Shown: positions 25,053-34,952 of the stretch, piece after piece
Layout of the letters: every line of letters starts with the position of its first letter
Numbering within the stretch: position 1 is the first letter of the stretch
Translations under genes and position numbers: made by a program
Source: Leifsonia poae
GTDB lineage: Bacteria; Actinomycetota; Actinomycetes; Actinomycetales; Microbacteriaceae
Assembly: GCF_020009625.1 (NCBI RefSeq)
Contig: NZ_JAIHLP010000002.1
Location: forward strand, 3,286,001 to 3,350,000
Direction of reading: 5' to 3'
Length of the DNA: 64,000 nucleotides
The notes under the pieces: model-generated
The model's input: the letters and a program-made list of their open reading frames with translations, nothing else
Databases searched by the model: none
Told to the model about the DNA's origin: nothing

Positions 25053-26516
25053 ATGGATGAGAACGCTCTGCTCGCGGCCGTGCCCGACCGGCTGTTCATC
25101 GGCGGCCGTTGGGTGCCGGGGAGTGCCGGCCTGCTGACCGTGAGCGATCCGGCGACGGGTCGAGAGATCAAGTCCATCGCGAACGCTTCGGTCGAGGACG
25201 GTGCCGCCGCCCTCGACGCAGCGGTGGCGGCTGCGGATGCGTGGGCGGCGACGGCGCCGCGGGCCCGGGGGGAGATCCTGCGGCGGGCGTTCGACCTCGT
25301 GCAGCAGAGGCGGGATGAGTTCGCATTGCTGATGACGCTGGAGATGGGGAAGCCCCTGGCGGAGGCCAACGGCGAGGTCACCTACGGCGGCGAGTTCCTG
25401 CGCTGGTTCGGCGAGGAGGCGGTGCGCATCTCGGGTCGGTACGGGACGAACCCGGAGGGCACCGGGCGCATGATCGTGTCTCAGCATCCGGTCGGTCCGT
25501 GCTTTCTGATCACGCCGTGGAACTTCCCGTTGGCCATGGCGACGAGGAAGATCGCGCCGGCGCTGGCGGCCGGGTGCACCGTCGTCGTGAAGCCGGCGGA
25601 ACTGACGCCGCTCACCACCCTGTACTTCGCGAAACTGCTCGAGGATGCCGGACTCCCCGCCGGCGTGCTGAACGTGATCACGACGTCGACCTCCGGACGG
25701 GTGTCGGCTCCGATCATCGCCGATCCGCGTCTGCGCAAGCTCTCGTTCACCGGTTCCACCGAGGTCGGCCGCCGACTGCTGCAGCAGGCCTCCGAGAACG
25801 TCTTGCGCACCTCGATGGAGCTCGGCGGCAATGCTCCGTTCATCGTCTTCGACGACGCCGACCTCGACAAAGCCGTCGAGGGAGCGCTGTTGGCCAAATT
25901 CCGTAACATCGGCGAGGCCTGCACCGCGGCCAACCGATTCATCGTGCACGAGTCGGTGGCCGACGAGTTCGCGGCCCGAGTCGCCGAGCGGGTCAAGGGG
26001 ATGCGCCTCGGCCGGGGAACGGACGACGGCGTGACCATCGGACCGCTCATCAACCAGGAGGCCGTGGACAAGGTCGCCGCACTGTTGGACGACGCGGTCG
26101 CCCGGGGCGCATCCGTGCTCACCGGCGGTTCGCGGGTTCACCGGGCCGGAACCTTCTTCGAGCCGACCGTCGTCACGGATGTGCGGCCGGGCAGCGACAT
26201 CCTGCGGGAGGAGATCTTCGGCCCGGTGCTCTCGATCGTGCGGTTCGCCGACGAGGACGAGGCGGTGCGGGTGGCGAACGACACGGAGTTCGGCCTCGTC
26301 AGCTACGTCTTCACACGCGACCTGGCGCGCGGGCAGCGGATGATCGACCGCCTGCAGACCGGGATGATGGGCCTCAATGTTGGTGTCGTCTCCAATGCGG
26401 CAGCGCCCTTCGGCGGGGTCAAACAGTCCGGCCTCGGTCGCGAGGGCGGGTTGGAGGGCATCCACGAGTACCTCTCCACGAAGTACACCCTCACGCCAGA
26501 CCCGTTCGGAGTCTGA
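25053..26516 (+). CDS. gabD: NAD(P)-dependent succinate-semialdehyde dehydrogenase-like aldehyde dehydrogenase
   Basis: This 487-residue aldehyde dehydrogenase has PWNFPLAMATRKIAPALAAG, the coenzyme loop FTGSTEVGR, MELGGNAPFIVFDDAD with the general-base Glu, and the active-site Cys in FRNIGEACTAANRF. The C-terminus FGGVKQSGLGREGG is typical of GabD-like enzymes. It oxidises succinate semialdehyde or a similar acid semialdehyde. In an acyl-CoA operon, methylmalonate semialdehyde is conceivable, but the motifs fit GabD better. It lies 21 bases after the AsnC gene. Confidence 0.85.
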   Translation: MDENALLAAVPDRLFIGGRWVPGSAGLLTVSDPATGREIKSIANASVEDGAAALDAAVAAADAWAATAPRARGEILRRAFDLVQQRRDEFALLMTLEMGKPLAEANGEVTYGGEFLRWFGEEAVRISGRYGTNPEGTGRMIVSQHPVGPCFLITPWNFPLAMATRKIAPALAAGCTVVVKPAELTPLTTLYFAKLLEDAGLPAGVLNVITTSTSGRVSAPIIADPRLRKLSFTGSTEVGRRLLQQASENVLRTSMELGGNAPFIVFDDADLDKAVEGALLAKFRNIGEACTAANRFIVHESVADEFAARVAERVKGMRLGRGTDDGVTIGPLINQEAVDKVAALLDDAVARGASVLTGGSRVHRAGTFFEPTVVTDVRPGSDILREEIFGPVLSIVRFADEDEAVRVANDTEFGLVSYVFTRDLARGQRMIDRLQTGMMGLNVGVVSNAAAPFGGVKQSGLGREGGLEGIHEYLSTKYTLTPDPFGV

Positions 26517-26518
26517 GC

Positions 26519-27712
26519 GTGCCCGGGGATGCGATCGACGCGGTCATCGTCGACGTCATCCGCACCCCATCGGGGCGCGGCAAGCCGGGCGGCGCGCTCG
26601 CCGCCATCCACCCCGCTGACCTGCTGGCGGGCGTGCTGCAGGAGCTGCTGCGACGCTCCGACCTCGATCCCGCGCTCGTCGACGACGTCATCGGCGGATG
26701 TGTGACCCAATCCGGCGAGCAGGCCGGCAACATCACCCGCACCGCCGTGCTCAGTGCGGGGTTTCCCGACAGTGTTCCCGCGGTGACGGTCGACCGCCAG
26801 TGCGGTTCCAGTCAGCAGGCGGCGGCGTTCGCCGCCCAGGGGGTCATGGCGGGGGCGTACGACGTCGTGATCGCCTGCGGTGTCGAGTCGATGAGCCGGG
26901 TTCCGCTCGGCTCGAACCTCGGCGAGGATTCGCTCGGGGGTGCGCTATTACACAAGCGCTATCCGGAGGGGCTGGTCGATCAGGGTGTCTCGGCCGAACT
27001 CATCGCCCAGCGCTGGGGGCTCGACCGTGACGACCTCGACGCCTTCGCCGCCCGCTCGCACACCCTCGCCGTCGAGGCCACCTCCCGCGGCGTCTTCGCG
27101 GACGAGCTCGTCGCCGTTCCGACGGCGGATGGCGCTGTGACCGCAGACGAGACGATCCGTGCCACGACGACCACGGCCGGACTCGCCGGACTGGCGCCGT
27201 CGTTCCGAACCGACCGGCTCGCCGAGCGCTTCCCCGAACTCGACTGGCGCATCACGGCCGGCAACTCTTCGCCCCTCACCGACGGCGCCTCCGCCGCGCT
27301 GATCATGAGCGCCGCGACCGCCGACCGGCTCGGCCTGCGCCCGCGCGCCCGCTTCCACACCTTCGCCGTCGCCGGCAGCGACCCGCTGCTGATGCTCACC
27401 GGCATTCTGCCGGCCACCCGCCGACTGCTCGACCGTTCCGGCGTGCGCCTCGGTGACATCGACGCCTACGAGGTGAATGAGGCCTTCGCGCCCATCCCTT
27501 TGCTGTGGCAGCGCGAGTTCGACGCCGACCCGAGCCGGTTGAACCCGCGCGGCGGAGCCATCGCGCTCGGTCACGCGCTCGGCTCCTCCGGCACCCGGTT
27601 GCTCGCCACCCTGGTGAACGAGCTGGAGTCTTCGGGCGGCCGGTATGGGCTGCAGACCATGTGCGAGGGTGGCGGCACCGCCAACGCCACGCTCATCGAG
27701 ATCCTTCGCTGA
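26519..27712 (+). CDS. Acetyl-CoA C-acyltransferase (thiolase)
   Basis: This 397-residue thiolase starts at GTG, two bases after the aldehyde dehydrogenase stop. The acylated Cys is in [15 protein letters not shown] near residue 93, and the His of [16 protein letters not shown] and the late Cys of [14 protein letters not shown] are present. It cleaves 3-oxoacyl-CoA to acetyl-CoA and a shortened acyl-CoA. With the HSD10-like dehydrogenase that follows, it could perform the last steps of isoleucine breakdown (2-methylacetoacetyl-CoA thiolysis). Substrate length is not readable. Confidence 0.9.
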   Translation: MPGDAIDAVIVDVIRTPSGRGKPGGALAAIHPADLLAGVLQELLRRSDLDPALVDDVIGGCVTQSGEQAGNITRTAVLSAGFPDSVPAVTVDRQCGSSQQAAAFAAQGVMAGAYDVVIACGVESMSRVPLGSNLGEDSLGGALLHKRYPEGLVDQGVSAELIAQRWGLDRDDLDAFAARSHTLAVEATSRGVFADELVAVPTADGAVTADETIRATTTTAGLAGLAPSFRTDRLAERFPELDWRITAGNSSPLTDGASAALIMSAATADRLGLRPRARFHTFAVAGSDPLLMLTGILPATRRLLDRSGVRLGDIDAYEVNEAFAPIPLLWQREFDADPSRLNPRGGAIALGHALGSSGTRLLATLVNELESSGGRYGLQTMCEGGGTANATLIEILR

Positions 27713-27744
27713 CCCCGAGTACGCCCCTTTCGGAAAGGAACCCC

Positions 27745-28506
27745 ATGAACATCGAAGGATGCTCCGCCATCGTCACCGGCGCGGCCAGCGGTCTCGGCAA
27801 CGCCACCGCCCGGGCACTCACGGAGGCGGGCGCGCGCGTGATCGTGCTCGACCTGCCCAGCTCGGAGGGTGAGAAGGCGGCGACCGCTCTCGGCCCGACC
27901 GCCCGATTCGTCGCGGCGGATGTCGCGAACGAAGACCAGGTGCGCACGGCCGTCGAGCGGGCGAGCGAACTCGGCCCGCTGCGGGTTGTGGTCAATTGCG
28001 CCGGCATCGCCACGCCCGGCAAAGTGCTCGGACGTGACGGCGTCCTCCCACTCGAGCAATTCGAGCGGGTGATCCGAGTGAACCTGATCGGCACGTTCAA
28101 CGTGATCCGGCTGGCGGCGGACGCGATGGTGCAGACCGAGCCGACGGGCGAGGAGCGGGGCGTGATCGTGAACACCGCATCCGTCGCCGCGTTCGACGGT
28201 CAGATCGGCCAACCGGCGTATTCGGCGTCCAAAGGCGGGGTCGCCGCGATGACCCTTCCGCTCGCGCGGGAGTTCGCCCGCGCCCTCATCCGCGTCGTCA
28301 CCATCGCGCCCGGCATCTTCGAGACCCCGATGATGGCGGGGCTGCCCCAGGCGGCGCAAGACTCTCTCGCCGCCCAGGTGCCGCATCCGTCCCGCCTGGG
28401 CAAACCGGCCGAGTACGCGTCGCTGGTGCGCCACATCGTCGACAATCCGATGCTCAACGGCGAGGTCATCCGGCTCGACGGCGCCATCCGGATGCAGCCG
28501 AAGTAG
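27745..28506 (+). CDS. SDR 3-hydroxyacyl-CoA dehydrogenase (HSD10-like)
   Basis: This 253-residue short-chain dehydrogenase has the cofactor motif TGAASGLG at residue 11, NCAGIA, catalytic Ser in NTASVAAF and YSASK with Tyr and Lys. [27 protein letters not shown] and [11 protein letters not shown] closely follow the 17-beta-HSD10 / 2-methyl-3-hydroxybutyryl-CoA dehydrogenase group. It would oxidise a 3-hydroxyacyl-CoA with NAD to feed the thiolase upstream. ATG 27745 has GGAAAGGAA before it. It is the last gene of the operon. Confidence 0.88.
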   Translation: MNIEGCSAIVTGAASGLGNATARALTEAGARVIVLDLPSSEGEKAATALGPTARFVAADVANEDQVRTAVERASELGPLRVVVNCAGIATPGKVLGRDGVLPLEQFERVIRVNLIGTFNVIRLAADAMVQTEPTGEERGVIVNTASVAAFDGQIGQPAYSASKGGVAAMTLPLAREFARALIRVVTIAPGIFETPMMAGLPQAAQDSLAAQVPHPSRLGKPAEYASLVRHIVDNPMLNGEVIRLDGAIRMQPK

Positions 28507-28513
28507 CCGGGCC

Positions 28514-28559
28514 GGCGGGCAGCCGTCGTCTCGCTTGGCGGGCAGCCGTCGCCTCACTC
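28514..28559. repeat. Tandem repeat, 23-bp unit, between convergent genes
   Basis: Two adjacent copies of a 23-bp unit beginning GGCGGGCAGCCGTCG match at 20 of 23 positions, with GGCGG of a third. The second copy includes the stop codon of the minus-strand regulator. Confidence 0.65.
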
Positions 28560-29996
28560 GGCGGAGTGGGCCTCCAGGAAGCTGTAGACCTCGGTGTCGT
28601 CGACGCCCGGGAACGATCCCGACGGCAGCGGCGAGAGGATGTGTGCGTGCAGTCGGGCGCTCGGCCAGGCCTGACCGGCCCAGCGCCTTTCGAGCACGGT
28701 GGCCGGTCGTTTGCAGCAGGACTCGTCGGGGCAGCGCGAGACCGCCCGGGCCGTCGTCTCGCGTCCACGGAACCATTTCGCCTGGGCGAACGGCACCCCG
28801 ACGCTGATGGAGAACCCGCCGGCCGAGGTGGTTCCGGTCTGGGTGGCGCACCAATACGTTCCAGCCGGGGTGTCGGTGTACTGGTACATCTCGGTGGTGC
28901 GATTCGTGTGGGTGAACGCGCTCCGGGCCCCCCAATTGCGGCAGACCACCTGACCCTCGATGGAGCCGGTGACATCGGTGGGGAGGGGCAGCCCGTCGTT
29001 CTCGTAACCCTTGTACAGGGCGCCGTCGTCGCCGACCCGCAGGAAGTGCAGGGTCATGTCCAGGTGGGTGGTGGCGAGGTTGGTGAGCCGCAGCGCGGCG
29101 GCCTCGTGGGTCACACCGAACGCGTCGCGGAAATCCTCGACGGCGAGATCGCGTTCGTGCTTCGCCTCCCGCAGAAAGTCGACGGCGGCGTCGCGCGGCA
29201 TCAGGCAACTGGCCGCGAAGTAGTTGATCTCGAGCCGCTGCCGCAGGAAGTCGGCGTAGCTGCCCGGCCGTTCGTGGCCGAGGAGCCGGTGGGCCATCGC
29301 CTGCAACGCCATCGAGCGCAGCCCGTGGCCGCCCGGGATGCTGGCCGGCGGCAGGTAGATGCGCCCGCTTGCGAGGTCGGTGATGGAGCGCGCGGAATGC
29401 GGCAGATCGTTGACGTAGATGAGGTCGAAACCGAGCTGCTCGGCCATCACGCTCACTTCGCGGTGGGTGAGCGCCCCGTGGGTGTGCCCGGAGGCGCGCA
29501 CGCGTTCCTCGGCCAATTGCTCGATCTCGGGGATGTAGTTGTTCTTGGTGCGCATCCGCTCGCGCAACTCGGTGTTCGCCCGCCGCGCCTCCTCGGGAGT
29601 GGCGATGGCCTCTGTCGCCCGGCGGCCAAGCTCCCGGTGCAGACCGACCAGGGCTTCCAGGGTCTCCGTCGGCGTGCCCTTCGTGGGTTTCACGGCCGGG
29701 AGCCCGAGGGAGGCGTAGAGCGACCCGCGCTGCGCCCGCGTGAGCTCGATCTCGAGCGCGGCCCGTGCATCCGGCGGCTCGGCGGAGAGCAGGTCGGCGA
29801 GCTGCACGTCGAGGGAGGCGGCGAGCGAGGTCAGCAGGGAGAGTCGCGGCTCCCGTTTCCCGTTCTCGATCAGGGAGAGCTGGCTGGCGGCGACCCCGGC
29901 CGCGGCCCCGAGTTCGTCGAGGGTGAGCCCGCGGCGCGTGCGGAAATGGCGGATGCGGTGGCCGAGGGTCGCGATATCGGTGCTGGACGACTCCAT
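28554..29996 (-). CDS. XRE-family short-chain fatty-acyl regulator (ScfR/RamB/PrpR type)
   Basis: This 480-residue regulator has an N-terminal XRE HTH (IRHFRTRRGLTLDELGAAAGVAASQLSLIENGKREP). Next comes an IrrE/ImmA-like domain with the remnant HRLLGHERPG around 270, and a C-terminal DUF2083 domain with a Cys cluster (SRCPDESCCKRP). Mycobacterial RamB and PrpR share this layout; PrpR binds short-chain acyl-CoA and an Fe-S cluster, and these proteins control the glyoxylate and methylcitrate pathways. ATG 29996 is the start. It is divergent from pckG, so it may switch gluconeogenic growth on acetate or propionate. Confidence 0.87.
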   Translation of the reverse strand: MESSSTDIATLGHRIRHFRTRRGLTLDELGAAAGVAASQLSLIENGKREPRLSLLTSLAASLDVQLADLLSAEPPDARAALEIELTRAQRGSLYASLGLPAVKPTKGTPTETLEALVGLHRELGRRATEAIATPEEARRANTELRERMRTKNNYIPEIEQLAEERVRASGHTHGALTHREVSVMAEQLGFDLIYVNDLPHSARSITDLASGRIYLPPASIPGGHGLRSMALQAMAHRLLGHERPGSYADFLRQRLEINYFAASCLMPRDAAVDFLREAKHERDLAVEDFRDAFGVTHEAAALRLTNLATTHLDMTLHFLRVGDDGALYKGYENDGLPLPTDVTGSIEGQVVCRNWGARSAFTHTNRTTEMYQYTDTPAGTYWCATQTGTTSAGGFSISVGVPFAQAKWFRGRETTARAVSRCPDESCCKRPATVLERRWAGQAWPSARLHAHILSPLPSGSFPGVDDTEVYSFLEAHSAE

Positions 29997-30011
29997 CCCT
30001 TCACAATAGCT

Positions 30012-30029
30012 AAAGATTCGGGATTCTTT
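30012..30029. promoter_or_regulatory. Inverted repeat between the ScfR-type regulator and pckG
   Basis: AAAGA and TCTTT flank an 8-base spacer, and ATCTTTGGGGAT follows 5 bases later. The AT-rich block lies in the 113-base gap between divergent genes and is a candidate operator for the regulator at 28554-29996. Confidence 0.4.
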
Positions 30030-30109
30030 CCACCATCTTTGGGGATTGATGTTCGAAATAGGCTCGCATGCTGGATTCATACCAATTCTTTCAACGGAGA
30101 GGAACCGGA

Positions 30110-31939
30110 ATGTCCATTGCCGAGCTGCCGCTCACCAGCCCCGCCTCCGCGGGCATCGATGCGTTGCGCGACTGGGTCGACGAGATCGCCTCCCTCGCTG
30201 AACCGGCCGAGGTCGTCTGGTGCGACGGTTCCTTGGCCGAGACCGACCGGCTGACCAAAGAGCTCGTCGCCGAAGGCAAACTCATCCGGCTCAACCCGGA
30301 ATGGCGACCCAACAGCTTTCTGGCGCGCACCGACCCGGGCGACGTCGCCCGCGTCGAGGATCGCACCTTCATCTGCTCGCTCGACGAGGACGATGCAGGC
30401 CCGACGAACAACTGGCGAGCCCCCGCCGAGATGCGGTCCGAGCTCCGGGAGGTGTTCGCCGGCAGCATGCGCGGGCGCACCATGTACGTCGTCCCGTTCT
30501 CGATGGGCCCGGTCGGCGGACCCATCTCGCAAGTAGGGGTGCAGCTCACAGACTCTGCCTACGTCGCCATCAGCCTCGGCACGATGACGCGGGTCACCAG
30601 CGCGGTGCTCGACCTGATCGAGGCGGGACAGCCCTGGGTGGCGACCGTCCACAGCGTCGGTGCGCCCCTGATCGACGAGCGCGGCATCCGACACGACGAC
30701 GTCGCCTGGCCGTGCAATGAGACGAAGTACATCGTGCAGTTCCCCGAGACGCGCGAGGTCTGGTCGTACGGGTCGGGATACGGCGGCAACGCCATCCTCG
30801 CCAAGAAGTGCTTCGCCCTCCGCATCGCCTCGGTGATGGCGCGCGACGAAGGCTGGCTCGCCGAGCACATGCTCATCGTCAAGATCACCTCCCCCGAGGG
30901 ACGGGCCTACCATGTGGCGGCCGCCTTCCCCTCGGCCTGCGGCAAGACGAATCTCGCGATGCTACGGCCGAGCATCCCGGGGTGGCGGGTCGAGACGATC
31001 GGCGACGACATCGCCTGGCTGCGACCGGGACCGGATGGCCGTCTGCGCGCGATCAACCCGGAGGCGGGCTTCTTCGGTGTCGCACCGGGAACGGGCATGA
31101 ACACCAACGCCACCGCGGTCGACACGCTGTGGGGGAACACGATCTTCACGAACGTCGCCCTGCGCGACGACGGCGACGTGTGGTGGGAGGGGCTCACCGA
31201 TCAGGCTCCGGCGCACCTCATCGACTGGCAGGGTGAGGACTGGACGCCCGAGTCCGGCCGGCCGGCCGCGCACCCGAACTCCCGCTTCACGGTGTCGGCG
31301 GCCCAATGCCCGTCGATCGCCGACGACTGGGATGCGTTCGACGGCGTTCCGATCGACGCCATCCTCTTCGGCGGGCGTCGCGCGACGAACGTCCCGCTCG
31401 TCGCACAGGCCCGCGATTGGAAGCACGGCGTCTTCCTCGGCGCCACCATCTCGTCGGAGAAGACCGCCGCCGCCGAAGGCACCGTTGGCGAACTGCGGCG
31501 CGACCCGTTCGCCATGCTGCCGTTCTGCGGCTACAACATGGCCGACTACTGGGGCCACTGGCTCGGGATGGGGGAGCGGCTCGGCGAGAAGGCTCCCGCC
31601 GTCTTCCAGGTCAACTGGTTCCGCAAGGGAGACGACGGCTCGTTCCTCTGGCCCGGTTTCGGCGAGAACGCCCGTGTGCTTGAGTGGATCGTGCGCCGCA
31701 TCGAAGGGTCGGCCGGCGCCGTCGACGCCCCCATCGGTCTGCTGCCCGTGCCCGAGGAGCTCGACCTGGCCGGGCTCGATCTTCCCGGCGACCACGTCGA
31801 GGCGCTGTTCCACGTCGACCGCGACTCCTGGCTCGCCGAATGCGACCTCACCGACGAGTTCTTCGACCGATTCGGGTCACGCGTGCCTGCCGCTCTGCGC
31901 GCCGAACTCGCGTCGCTCCGCTACCACCTCCGCGCCTGA
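30110..31939 (+). CDS. pckG: Phosphoenolpyruvate carboxykinase (GTP)
   Basis: This 609-residue GTP-dependent PEPCK has the kinase-1a P-loop [13 protein letters not shown] near residue 270 with the reactive Cys, the kinase-2 motif ([10 protein letters not shown]), [14 protein letters not shown], and [13 protein letters not shown] for nucleotide binding. It converts oxaloacetate and GTP to PEP, CO2 and GDP, the first committed step of gluconeogenesis. ATG 30110 follows GGAGAGGAA. It is divergent from the ScfR-type regulator and is probably under its control. Confidence 0.96.
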   Translation: MSIAELPLTSPASAGIDALRDWVDEIASLAEPAEVVWCDGSLAETDRLTKELVAEGKLIRLNPEWRPNSFLARTDPGDVARVEDRTFICSLDEDDAGPTNNWRAPAEMRSELREVFAGSMRGRTMYVVPFSMGPVGGPISQVGVQLTDSAYVAISLGTMTRVTSAVLDLIEAGQPWVATVHSVGAPLIDERGIRHDDVAWPCNETKYIVQFPETREVWSYGSGYGGNAILAKKCFALRIASVMARDEGWLAEHMLIVKITSPEGRAYHVAAAFPSACGKTNLAMLRPSIPGWRVETIGDDIAWLRPGPDGRLRAINPEAGFFGVAPGTGMNTNATAVDTLWGNTIFTNVALRDDGDVWWEGLTDQAPAHLIDWQGEDWTPESGRPAAHPNSRFTVSAAQCPSIADDWDAFDGVPIDAILFGGRRATNVPLVAQARDWKHGVFLGATISSEKTAAAEGTVGELRRDPFAMLPFCGYNMADYWGHWLGMGERLGEKAPAVFQVNWFRKGDDGSFLWPGFGENARVLEWIVRRIEGSAGAVDAPIGLLPVPEELDLAGLDLPGDHVEALFHVDRDSWLAECDLTDEFFDRFGSRVPAALRAELASLRYHLRA

Positions 31940-31975
31940 CCGCGGCGGTTCCGTCGGATCGCGCCTGACCGCGGC
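31931..31975. repeat. 16-bp direct repeat over the pckG stop
   Basis: CGCGCCTGACCGCGGC occurs at 31931-31946 and 31960-31975. The first copy contains the pckG TGA. It looks like a local tandem duplication of the gene end. Confidence 0.6.
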
Positions 31976-31983
31976 CCGACACC

Positions 31984-32042
31984 AGCGAGTCCGCACCTCG
32001 TCGCCGGATCTTCCGATCCGTGCGGCGGAGTGCGGACTCGCT
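31984..32042. terminator. Long two-level hairpin between pckG and the ABC exporter
   Basis: The outer arms AGCGAGTCCGCAC and GTGCGGACTCGCT are a perfect 13-base inverted repeat. Inside, CGGATC-TTCC-GATCCG forms a second stem. The genes on both sides converge here, so it may act as a bidirectional terminator. No T-run is present. Confidence 0.6.
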
Positions 32043-32087
32043 GTCTTCTGCCCGCCGTGTTCTCGTGGCTGTATTCCGGGGAGCGAC

Positions 32088-34051
32088 TCAGACGAGCAGC
32101 TGGTGCTTCGCGAGGTCGCGGTACAGCGGTGTCGAGACCACCAGTTCGGAGTGCGTGCCGGTGCCGATGACCTCGCCGTGGTCGAGCACGACGATCTGGT
32201 CGGAGTCGACGACGGTGGAGAGCCGGTGTGCGATCACGATCAGCGTGCGATCGACCGCTACGGCATCGATGGCCTCGCGCATGAGCTGCTCATTGCGGCC
32301 GTCGAGGCTCGAGGTGGACTCGTCGAGTAGCAGCACCGGCGGCGCGGCGAGCAGAGCGCGGGCGATGGCGAGGCGCTGGCGCTCGCCGCCGGAGAGCATG
32401 ATGCCGTCCTCCCCGACGGGTGCGCTCAGGCCGAGTTCGTTGCGTTCCAGCACCTCGGTGAGATTGACGGCGTGCAGCACATCGGTGCATTCGGCGTCCG
32501 TCGCATCCGGGGCAGCGAGGGTGAGGTTGTCGCGCAGCGATCCGGCCAGCACCGGGGCATCCTGCTCGACGTAGCCGATCTGGCCGCGCAGGGCGGTGCG
32601 GTCGAGGGTACGGATGTCCAGGCCGCCGAAGCGCACCTCGCCGGCCGTCGGGTCGTAGAACCGCTCGATGAGGGCGAGGATCGTTGACTTGCCGGCACCC
32701 GACGGTCCCACCAGGGCGGTGCGCTTGCCGCGAAGCGCTTCGAAGGTCACGCCGTGCAGCACACCGTTCGGGCGCGATGCCTTCTCCGTCTCGGTTCCGA
32801 GCCCGGCGGCGGCCTCGGCCTCGGCCACCACATCCGCCCCGCGAATGCTTCGACGACGCTGCGCTCGGTGGTCTGGGGGGCGCGGGGGTCGGGCGAGGTC
32901 TCCTGCTTGACCGTGCTGTCGGGGTAGGCGAAGTGCACGTCGGCGAACTCGATCGCCGGCGCCTCCGGGGCGAGCCCCTCGTTCGCAGCACCGACGGTCA
33001 TGCCGAGCGGCGCGATCTCCCGATCGAATTGATCCTCGGTGGGCAGGTCGATGATCTCCTGGATGCGCCCGAGTGCGCCCAGCGCCGAGTTCACCGCGGT
33101 CACGGCGCCGAATGCCTGACCGAGCGGGAGGATCATCATGAACAGGAACAGGATGAACGCCACGAGGTTCGCCACGGTGATCGCGCCGCTGGCCACCCGG
33201 AAGCCGCCGACGCCGAGGACGACCAGAAACGACACCTGCATGGCGATGCCCGCGACCGGAACCACGAGCGCGGAGATCTTGGCGACTTTGATGCCCATCT
33301 TCCACGCGCCGACGGCGTTCTCGTCGACCGCCGCGATCTCGCGGTCGGTGGCGTTGGAGGCTCGGATGGTGCGCACCGAGCTGATCGCCCGCTCCACGGC
33401 GGCGGCCAGGTCGCCGACCTTGTTCTGCGCCTGCTGGCTGGCGACCCGGATGCGCCCGGAGAGCAGCGTGACCGCAACGATGGAGGCGGCGATCACAAGC
33501 ACAGTGAGTCCGAGCAGCACCGGGTCGATGATGAGCATGGCGATGAGGGCGCCGAGGAAGGTGAGTGCGCCGCCGATCGCTTCGACCAGCCCCTGGGTGA
33601 GCACGGCGCGCAGCAGCGTCGTGTCGGAGCCGACCCGCGAGACCAGGTCGCCGGTGCGACGGGTGTCGAACTCGCTGATCGGCAGCCGCAGCATCCGGCC
33701 GACGAGCCGTCGGCGGGAGGAGAGCACGACACCTTCCCCGGTGCGCTGCAGCAGGTAGTGCTGGTAACCGCTGATGAGACCGGAGACCACGACGAGGATC
33801 ACCAGACCCCAGACGAGTGCGCCCAGCGGTTGCTTCTTGCCGACCACGTCGATGACCTGGCTGACGAGCAGCGGCTGCGCGAGGCTCGCCGCGGCGCCGA
33901 GCACGCTCAACACCACGACGATGCTGAGCACGCCGCGGTGTTCGAGCAGGTAGGGCAGCAGCTGGCTGAACCGGGCGCGCGGCCCCTCCTCGCCGGGCTT
34001 GCTCGGTCGGCCGAAACGGCGGCGCGCGGGTGCGGACTGTTCGGAGCTCAT
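32088..34051 (-). pseudogene. ABC exporter half-transporter (membrane + ATPase domains), frame broken by one missing base
   Basis: From ATG 34051 the protein has six membrane helices in an ABC-exporter membrane domain (about residues 30-330) and reaches FADVHFAYPDS before the frame drifts near 32837-32840. The next frame continues with Walker A GPSGAGKST, GYVEQDAPVLAGSL, signature LSGGERQRLAIARAL, Walker B LLLDEST and HRLST. One extra base in the C-run (four C on the plus strand) rejoins the halves as a 654-residue protein. The joining linker, about 50 residues, is unusually long. Likely a multidrug or lipid exporter. Sequencing error is the leading explanation. Confidence 0.85.
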
Positions 34052-34211
34052 GGGATCTTCGTTCCTCGTGGGGAGTGTAGGGGTGTCGCGGTTTGCGTCA
34101 CCTTCGACCGTACTTCGTCTGGACTGCATGTTCGCTCACGAGCGTGTGAATGCTGGCGTGACGGGGCGGGACACGATACGTTCTCGTCAACCGGTCGAGA
34201 GGGGACCCGAC

Positions 34212-34883
34212 GTGAATGGTGTCATCGGCGAGATTCTGCCCAGTGCGCTCGGCATTGCCGTCAGCCCCATCCCGATCATCGCCGCGATCCTGATGCTGCT
34301 CTCGCCAAAGGCCCGGGGCACCAGTGTCGGGTTCTTGATCGGCTGGATCCTCGGTATCGTCGTCGCCGTCGTCGTGTTCACCCTGCTGTCGGCCATCATC
34401 CCGGCGGCCGATCCGACGGCGTCGAAGCCGATCGCCGGAGTCATCAAGATCATCCTCGGTCTCGGCCTGCTGCTGCTGGCCTGGAACCAGTGGCGCAAGC
34501 GACCCGCACGCGGCGAGACGGCGGCGGCTCCCAAGTGGATGGCGGCGATCGACACGATGAAACCGGCCGGCGCACTCGGCCTCGCCTTCGTGCTCGCGGC
34601 GATCAACCCCAAGAACCTGCTCATGGCGGTGGCGGGCGGACTCGCCATCGGCGGCTCCGGTCTCGTTGTCTGGCAGGAGATCGTGGCTATCGTGATCTTC
34701 GTGGTGATCGCCGCCTGCACGGTCCTGATCCCCGTGGTGGCCTATCTGGTGGCGGCCCAGCGCATTGCCGGTCCGCTCGATGCTCTGCGGGGCTGGCTCC
34801 TGAGCAACAACGCGACGATCATGACCGTGCTGCTCCTCGTGATCGGCGTCGTCATCATCGGCAAAGGCATCGCGAGCTTCTGA
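34212..34883 (+). CDS. GAP-family (Sap / sulfolipid-1-addressing protein-like) membrane protein
   Basis: This 223-residue protein has six predicted membrane segments arranged as two halves of three, with a cytoplasmic Arg/Lys loop (WRKRPARGE) between them. The segments ILPSALGIAVSPIPIIAAILMLLSP and LAAINPKNLLMAVAGG are characteristic of the actinobacterial GAP/SfLAP group, which in mycobacteria assists export of surface glycolipids. GTG 34212 has GAGAGGGG upstream. It lies between an ABC exporter and a NodI-type ABC cluster. The substrate here is unknown. Confidence 0.8.
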   Translation: MNGVIGEILPSALGIAVSPIPIIAAILMLLSPKARGTSVGFLIGWILGIVVAVVVFTLLSAIIPAADPTASKPIAGVIKIILGLGLLLLAWNQWRKRPARGETAAAPKWMAAIDTMKPAGALGLAFVLAAINPKNLLMAVAGGLAIGGSGLVVWQEIVAIVIFVVIAACTVLIPVVAYLVAAQRIAGPLDALRGWLLSNNATIMTVLLLVIGVVIIGKGIASF

Positions 34884-34952
34884 CACCGCGAAACCGGGGG
34901 CCGGCACAGCCGGCATCGTGCGTGTCGGCGGTGCGGGCTACAGTGCAGAACT

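Noticed and set aside
24048..26465. An 805-codon minus-strand open frame under the AsnC and aldehyde dehydrogenase genes
   Set aside because: It lies antisense to well-supported genes, has shadow-type composition (Arg, His, Asp rich) and no ribosome binding site or domain.
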